Source: Apostichopus japonicus (taxonomy: Eukaryota > Echinodermata > Holothuroidea > Aspidochirotida > Stichopodidae). From it: DNA of 64,000 nucleotides. Position 1 is the first letter of the stretch, and every line of letters begins with the position of its first letter. The translations under genes and the position numbers were made by a program. The notes under the pieces were generated by a model, which saw nothing but the letters and a program-made list of their open reading frames with translations, was not told where the DNA came from and did not search any database. Positions 12,701-21,700 of the stretch are shown one piece after another. The stretch spans positions 5,991,484-6,055,483 of the forward strand of contig NC_092564.1 of NCBI RefSeq assembly GCF_037975245.1, read 5' to 3'.

Positions 12701-15700
12701 GGGACTGCTATGCACGTCGTTAGGGATAAATCTGGTTCGTCTCTTGGAAAGGCCATTCTGGAAATTATTCAAAATAATATGGCAAATGGATCAAACAAAT
12801 ACATCCTTGGAGACTTTGTTTTTCACCAAGTGAAGTTAATGAGTAAGTTGGTTAATAAGTCCATTGGGCTCTTAGCATGTCATTGCCGAGACTATTCCCC
12901 CCCCCCCCAAAAAAATGCCCAACTTTTTTGCTTTTGAATACATCAAAAGTTGTCCCAACAGCAAATTTGGTTGTAGTAATAACAATAGCTATCTGTGAGC
13001 TATATGTTTCATCATGTTCCAAAAGCTCATCTAAGGTTTGACCAGATTGTATGAAGGCTTGAAAACTTGTCCATTAAAGGAATAACGAAGGCAGTTCATA
13101 TTATTCAGTTACCTCAAATTTCTCAAAACCCTCTAATATTCGCTACTGCTCGATTGAGTTGTTTCCCCCCCCCCCCCTGACGTCATCAATATGTAACTTT
13201 AAGCCTATTATGTAATCAATGGCAGCTTTACTGTGTATTGTGGCGAGGCCTTAGGAGCTAATTTTCAAAGCGAGCGTATTCAGTCAAACAGGAAGCGGTT
13301 AAAATTCGAATATTAGCGAGTTTTGAGGTTACTGAATACTATAAATTGTCTCGGTTATTCCTTTAAGCTTTTTAATTCGGTTGGATGTTTAATGTTTTAA
13401 TGAAATGTTAATGTTTTAATACTCACTAAAGATACTATTATCAATTCTAAAGTCACTTTGATAAACATCCTGATGTTGATAATTTAAAAGTATTGTTTTT
13501 TCAGCATCCAATTTTTTATTTTTTTCCCCTTCTTTCCTTTGAAAGGTCTTGATGTTTCTGAAGGCGTTCTCTCCATCTGAACGTACTAAACTGTCGATGG
13601 TGACTAGCATCTTCTTGGCCAAGGGCCACATCCCCGCAAGCTGCCTCAACAGTCTGTTCAATGAAGTACTTGTCAAGGAAGGTAAGTCTCGGACCTTCAT
13701 ACGATAACAAATGACACCAAAAATAACAAACTACCATAAAAAAATTAGAATGCATACTTTTGAAAATGCTCTATGGAAGAGAAATCATGTTTTAAAAAAA
13801 ATAATTTGATGTTGCTGGTCATGATGGTGGTAGTTGTGTTTTCCTCTTACAATAAAAACACCAGTCTTGTTGTGAAGTTTCTGATCTATCATTTGTCTCT
13901 GTTAAGACAGCTACTGGGATTCTTGATTTCAACTTCAGATGATGTGAACAATTCCAACTGAATACATTGAGTTTGATGTTTCAAACTGATCTAAGCTGAT
14001 GAAGTTGACAAACATTGACCACCTCGTAGTCTGTACTTTCAGAATACCAAAGGTTTCCCTGAAAAGTTTCAAACATTTTTGTTTGGTCGTGGTTTTAGAG
14101 GCCTAGGTACAGAGAAAGCTTATAAATCGCACATTCTGACAGATCAGGAGGTGGATTTGGTCATGCAAACAGCAGCTTGGCCGAATAACACAAGGTTTTT
14201 GCACCCTTGGTTTGCAGCTGGAGTAGAAATCGTGGAAAAAAAGGGGATGTCTGAAGAAAGTAGGGAATAGAATAAACCTCATTTCTAGGGAGCTTAAAAT
14301 ATCTTGAATATTGAAGTTATAAAACCAAAGAATTTAGGGTACTGAAACCTAAATGTTATGTTTTTTGGGGGGTTTCATTTAGAATGGGTTGATGTTGATG
14401 TCAAAATCTTGTTTGTGATGTCATTGTTTTGGGATAACTTATGACTGTTTGTTCTTGGTTACCGTTTTTTCTTTCATTCAATGGTATAGAGTATGGTATC
14501 ACAAGATTCTGACAGGTTCAACAGAAATGCGGTTTGGAATGTGCTCTTGAAAGACATATTAATAGAACAGCGTATTTGAAGGGAGAAAAGTAATAAAAAG
14601 AGGGATTTCTGTTGTCTCTTTCTCCTCAGGAATTAGCTTGGAGTTTGTCTTGACTCTTTTCAAAGTCTGGTTGGATGAGAAAGATATGAGCAGCATTTCT
14701 GCGGCTCTTCGCAAGGCCCAACTCGAAAAGAAGCTCATGGTGAGTTTAGTACATGGCGAGTGACACAAAAGAGTAAAGCTTAGGTTCTTGATTTGATAGT
14801 TTGTTGTTTTAGAAAGCTGACTTATTTAGAGAACACGATTCAATTAATAAATGGTTAACATCAATGCCTGCTTTTCCAAATGATGCACACATCTTTTGCT
14901 TGACATGATACTGTGAGAGCAAACCATGATCTAATGAGTCTGATGGAAAAAGGTTGAAACAGGCAGAATCTACAAAACCACTCAAGGTAACATGAAAAAT
15001 GTCACTAGCAAAAACTGGTAAGAACTTCACTTGCCACTACTAGAGGTACAGTAAGTAGGCTTAGGTTTCTGACTGGATTGGATAATGAATCATGATAAAA
15101 ATAAAGCTTAATGATTCAAATGTTTTAATGATATTGAAGTTCAAGGAAGAAGTAATAAAGTAAGTATTGTTTACCTTACTAAGGTAGAACATTTTCTAGA
15201 AAGGGACAATCAACTCTACACTTTATGCTAGGATATTTCCTAGATATGCATGGAGGGAGGAATGGTTTTGCTCTATCTATCGTTATGTCAATGTAGCCTT
15301 TGGAACACTTAAACCATTTAGCTGCACAAATCTGCATTCAATAGAAATGCACCATTATGTTTTCTGAGGATGTGGACGGGCGGTTTGGTGAAAGTACTGT
15401 CTAAGTTTCGTTTGAGAGTGGACGGGGGGAGGGAAGGGAAAGATCATTCTTTTGTGGGTGGAATGGGGGAAGGACGGGGAAAAGGTGGTTTGGTATTTTG
15501 GGATTGCTTATAAACATTAAGAAACCATGTGAAAACTGTAGTTACATCTGCATGCATTGGTCATATCTTGTAAATTTGATATGCTAACACTCCATATATC
15601 TGGGTTTTTCTCCATTTAAGCTGTTTCTGCCTGTGTCCAAGCAGACCTTGCCCCACTTTCAGCAGCTTTTTACCGATGCAGGTCTGAAATCTATTGTGGA

Positions 15701-18700
15701 GTATCAGGTAAATTGAGAACGAGCTAAATAGAAAAACTGAAAGGAGAACAAAACCCCAACCATCCATCCTCTTTGATCTATGTGATATATAGGAACTTGT
15801 GACAAACAACTGCTGGAAACAAAGCAGAACAAAGTCTTAATTCCATTCCAATTTGGAAATGTCATGTGTTTTAATGTTCCTCCACGTCGTACACTTGAAG
15901 ACGATTAAAAGCCTAAATATGACATCGATCCACACACAGTTTTGACTTCTACATGCAAATGCTTTTCTGTTTTAATCACATTATGCATTTCTGGTATTAG
16001 AGAGGGTTGGCAAAATGCCAATATGCAAATACTGGTGTTCTTTAACCAAACAAATAAAGGCATTGGTTTCAATGTCAATGTTAACATTCACCTTGAAAAT
16101 GTGACAAGAAAAACAAAGAGAATGTAAAAGCTTTTAATGTGACTTTTGAAGCAGGATTTCTCATGAATGAAGCAAGATTTTCCAAACTGGAAAATTTGGT
16201 GGAGTTGTTGAAAACAGTCATCTCTCTCACATATAAGCTAAAAAGGATGATTGGGGTTTGTTTCGCCTTATTTTTAAGGTTATTATTGCTAATAATAACT
16301 TAATATCATATATTTTTTATGTACAAAACTATGAACATATAGGACTAAATTTGTATCAATGGAGATCATCTTAAGTGTGTTGCCATGCCAATTGCAGGCT
16401 TTTCCAAATGATGTACACAACCTTTTGCTTGAAATGATACTCTGAGAGCAAAATTGATCTAATGAGTCTGATGGAAAAAGACCAGTGGCAGAATGGTAAC
16501 ACGTTTTACTTCATTTAACAGTCAAGTCATCTCCAGAGAGTGTTCAGACTAAAGTCCAGAGATGGACTTCGGTCACTGTATGGTCTCTGAGAGGAAAAGC
16601 TTCCCAAAATTGTCTTGACTCGCTTCATTTTTTGAAGTTTAGTGACATACGACTCTTTACAACACTTGACAAGTGGAGTGGTTTTACTTTATGAGTGACT
16701 TAGCAGAGGGTGGGGGTTGGGGAGGGGGAGTTAGCTACAGCTCAGCAGCAATAAAACACTCGATTGGGACTGCTATGCACATCGTTACCGATAAATCTGG
16801 TTCGTCTCTTGGAAAGGCCATTCTGAAAGCAGCTTGTTGTATTGGGTCTGTGATTCAACCAAACCTACCCGAAATTGCTCAAAATAATATAGCAAATGGA
16901 TCAAACAAATTTTTTTTTCACTCAGTGAAGTTAATGAGTAAGTTGGTTAATAAATCATTGGGCTCTCAGCATGTCATTGCCCAGACTATTTTCCATATAT
17001 AAGTAATTAATAATGTGTAAAAATAAAAATATACAATTCCCAACCCTTTGGCTATTGATTACATCAAAAGTTGTCCCAACAGCAAAATTTGGTTTAATAA
17101 TAATCATAATAATAATCATATTAATAATGTGCCTAATAAAATGAAGCAAAATATCAATGACCAATATTTACACTGTAGGAGAGATGTGTAGGTTTGGTGA
17201 ATAGAAACTAGCTTTGGGGATATCATGTTACCTATTTATTTAGTTACAATGCCATCTGAATTTGATGTTGACAACTAGCCGTCCACCGGACCACCTCAAA
17301 AGCTGACTTTGGGGTCGTCCAAAGCAGTAATTTGGTCGTCTCGCAACACCGGGCAACCGTTGAAAATCTACCGCCTGGCGGGTTTGTTATAAGAGTGTAG
17401 TGGTCTTAGACCGAGTAGTGTTTATGTCAGTTTTGTAAGATTCCTCTTGATTTTTCTTCTTTCCAGAAAAATGTGCAAGAATCAGACTTTAGGAAGGAAC
17501 TGCAGACGACCATCATCAACATGATGAACGAAGGGGCGCCTAGCAAAGATGTGTGTGGAACGTATAGCAATTGTATTAATCTTAAAGGAGACACAAATCC
17601 TAACAATCATCATCATCTTTGGCTTAAAATATGACTTCAGATTTTTGTGAAGACAGCTAAGCAGTTTCTTTATTCTGCTTGTCAGATATCTTACTTTGAA
17701 AAGTCCCGTCTGGGAACTGACATTTTGTAAATCTGTGTTGTCATGGTGATCTGCCACTAGGATCGGAAAATTTGTACTTTCTATGTGTCTTTCGTTTCCC
17801 ATCTCCATTACAGAAAAAAAAGATAATATAAAAGAGGAGAATATGTCCATGACAGTCATAATCTGTATCACATAGACCTACGATGATGATGGTGGTAGGG
17901 TTTATGTGTCCTTTAAATAAAATGATAAAGAAGTGTAAATCAGGTTGATATTGATGCAAACCTTCTTGAATCACTCAAACCTCTCTTATTAAACTCAAAT
18001 TGATCGTGAGATTGTGTTCCTCACTCTCCTTTGTTCTTACTGTGGGACCCTCGTTACTTAATGCACCAAACCTGTCTGTTAATTGAAACACGTCTTCTCT
18101 TTATGTTGTTGTTGTTGGGAGGGAGTAGAGGTGATTTCAAAAACTATTCCTTTGTCTTTTCTTTTTATGCCACCCAAAATTAAATCTACTGGGTATTCTA
18201 CTGCAGACAAGCTTTAATTTATGGTGCATGTAACTCCAGTTTGCTCTGCCTGTCTCACCTTTTACACCCCCTTAATACCCCTTATCCACGTCACAAATTA
18301 TATTAATGACAGTAATTTCCCCTTTGTATTAAATGAGTTTCACCTCATACAGTACATTATCTCATTGTAAGATCGTCTGATAGAATCGCCTCTCTTGTTG
18401 CCCCGGTAACCCTCAGATGATGTGAAGACAAAGAACAGAAACTAAATCATGATTGACTACTCTGTTACTGATCTAATCTGATGAGGTATTGATGGTGGGT
18501 TTAAGTCCAACACCCCCTCCCCCTCCCCCCCAATAAAAGTTGTTTTCATAATACAACATAAATCATAAATCAGGGTCATCCAGGGGCAGAGGTGTTCATT
18601 GTAGGTTTACACTGGTGATTGGTTTATGGGGGTTGTTACCTTGAAAATCTACCAAGGTTTTGCTTCAAATCCCAAATTAAATAACTGCAATTTGTAATGC

Positions 18701-21700
18701 AGGTCTCAGAATTCAGGCTGTGAACTGGCTAAATGCAAGGGAATTTCGCTGTTTGCCAGAAGAATGGAAAAAAAAACGCACTTTGATTTGTCTGCCAGAA
18801 GACACTAAGAACATAGTGATACATGATTAGTGGGGTGACAGTCAGAAAAATAAAGATTGAGTGATTTCTGTAAATAACATAAGCCACGCACATTACTCAT
18901 TATAGGCAAATATTATTGTGCTGTTCATTTAACCCTGTACTGTAACTGGCATGTACTGTTATTCAGGAAAATGTTAGTGGAACTTGATTTCAGCCGAACA
19001 GTTTGTCTTAGCACTTCTAGGGCTGAGATGGTTTTCAGATGTTTTATATGTTAGAGTCATGTTATTATATGCTATATGTGGGTAAATTTTTGTCTTATAG
19101 GTCAGACTATTGTTGTTACAGTTCAGACTCATACTATAGGACACTCATTTTGTCAAAGGTAAAGCTGTTGTCATATGGTCAAATTTTTTGTAGTGCATTA
19201 ATTTTTTTACCTTACAGGTCAGACATTTGCTGTTTTAGGTAATAGACTAATATCTTGTAATTGGTCCAACTGGTGCTGTTATAAGTCAGAGAATTGTTCT
19301 TATGTCTTGTGACTTGTGTGTTATAGGACAGACTCTGGTGGTTGTGAATATTTCTCATTGGTGGAATTTAAATTCCTAAAAGGAATCCCATTTGATCTAT
19401 TTATCTATCTTTCGTCCATTTTCAGATTGTAGACTTTGGCAAGGAGTACATGGTGAGCAGCAAAAAACCAGAACAGGAGGTTATCACACTGGTGAGTAGT
19501 TATGAACACTAGCAGTTATTTCATATCCAGGTAAACATGTCTTGTAATATTAAGAAATATGGTCAAACTTTGAGAGTTTAACTCTGCAAGGAGGGTGCGG
19601 GGGGGGGGGGGAGGGGATGGAATTTAATTGTTTTAGAATGTTTGGTATTAACGAGGGCATCAGAGGTTCTTTAAACTCATGGAATTCCTCGCAGAAGTCA
19701 TAAATCTGGGTTTTCATACAAAGGAATGCGCAACGATTTTTAACAGAAGTGACGAAAAGGCAGGAATCACGTTTTTTAAAAACTTTTATAGATCAGAATA
19801 GTGGTCACCAACAACAATGATTGTATGACATCATTTGAATTGTTTGATTCTCAGATCTGGAAGAGTATTATGAATGCCGTCGAATGGAACAAGAAAGAGG
19901 AGTTGGTTGGCGATCAAGTGGCCAAGCACCTCAAGGTATGTCACATGACTCTTGTGCTTGTAGTCGATTAAGTTATGTATACAACCATTCAGCATGTCTC
20001 GTGGATGGAATTGTGTATTGTTTGATCCCACTGTGATGAGACTGGATTTTGGAAACTTTAACAGGGATATTTTTTGAAAAAGCATCGGTAACATCCTCGG
20101 CCATTTTGGGGAGTTAGTCAGCAATAGGTCTCTATCATATAATCGCTAATAATGATACATGTTTTTCACTTTATAATAAACTTGTGAGAGAATCAGCTTG
20201 CAGTTTAGTTGCTTTTTATATAGGATGATGCTAACAAATGAAATCAATATGATTATTATTTATGGTTTTTAGTCTTGTTCATGGCCAAGGCCCTCTCACA
20301 CATCTTTACAACTTAACCCTGGTCATTGGTAACTTGTCACACCTACACACCAAAGTGCACAATTCAATCAATCTCTTCTGGGGCACCACAGTGCACCACA
20401 ATCATGTGTCACCCGGGGGATTTCCCATAGGGTGCAGCCACAAACCGGCGAGCACAACTATATTTTTTACAAGTTACCTCGCAAGTCCCCAGTACCTGGG
20501 TGAAGAGAGGCAATGGAGATAAAGTGCTTTGCCTAAGGACACAACGCAATGATCTGGCCAGGACTAAAACCTGTAATCCTTAGATCACAAGCCCACTGCC
20601 TTAACCACTTGACCACAACGCCCTTTCAATAACAGAATTTCTCTCTCTCTCTCTTATCATCTGACAGAGATACAGTGATATTTTGACTGAATTTACAACT
20701 CAAGCAAAGTCTGAGATGACTCTTCTCCTGAAAGTTCAGGTGAGAAAAATAAAGATGTGTTTCTCATGTCATTCTTTTTGTTGGGAAAGATGTTTATTGG
20801 AAAGCTGACCAGTAGCATCATTGCCCGATTGTGTTTGTTTCTCTTGTCTTTCAATTTCATGGTACTTCATTCATTTATTTACAATGCTAACTTTAGCTAC
20901 AAAAATATCATGATAGTGAAGACATTTTAAAAGGACAGTCTTTAAATCGGGGACCGCATGGTAATTGAATGTAATGTAAGTGGATGGAGGGAGAAAAATT
21001 CAAATAAAATTCAAACAAATTCAAAACAGCAATAAATCAAATAAAAATTAAGAAAAAACTGGAATGAAGGAAATCCACCAGGACTCGTACCTCTTTGTAA
21101 CCTCATATGATGTGAAGACAAATACAGAAATAACCGTGAAAGACTATACTGTTACTGATCTAATCTGATGAGGTATTGAAGAGGTTTTGTGGTAGATCAC
21201 AAATGTTGATATGTTGAAAAAAGGTAACACAAAGTTCTATGATTTATGTTAATTTAGAGAAATATCTTCCCCTACCAAATTTCAGTCACATTGCAATACA
21301 GGTTTCCCTGTTTGTCTGGCTTTTTTTTTTTTTTTAAAGATTTCCTTAAAAGTTGTTTAGTCATAAACAAGTTTTAAGTTTTAGTTTATGTTTCACTATT
21401 TAGGGCATGTCATTAATCTGTCTGTGTACTCCACAGTTTACCTAGGTTGAGGCATGTGGTCGAGCTACACCCCCACAAGTATTACCAAGCTTGACCCACG
21501 TGTATTGTAATTCAAAAACAGATTTGCAACATTTGTGGTTTAGCTTTTTTGGCTTCAGTGAGGTGACCAATGATAGCAAGCAGTAATTGCTAAATAATGT
21601 GTGGACACATGTGGGTTAATCGATGGAAGAACAACAATAATATGTAAACAACATTTTTCTAATAACTTGCTACAACTGATGATCATCGACAGCTTGTTGA

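Noticed and set aside
12710-12937. Related open frames at 12710-12937 and 16673-17002 ([11 protein letters not shown]...)
   Set aside because: They lie in the two direct repeats, differ by a deletion, have no splice signals that fit BZW and resemble no known protein.
20581-20623. tRNA gene on the minus strand
   Set aside because: Only the promoter-like head is present, with a mutated B box and no cloverleaf; it is the 5' part of a SINE.
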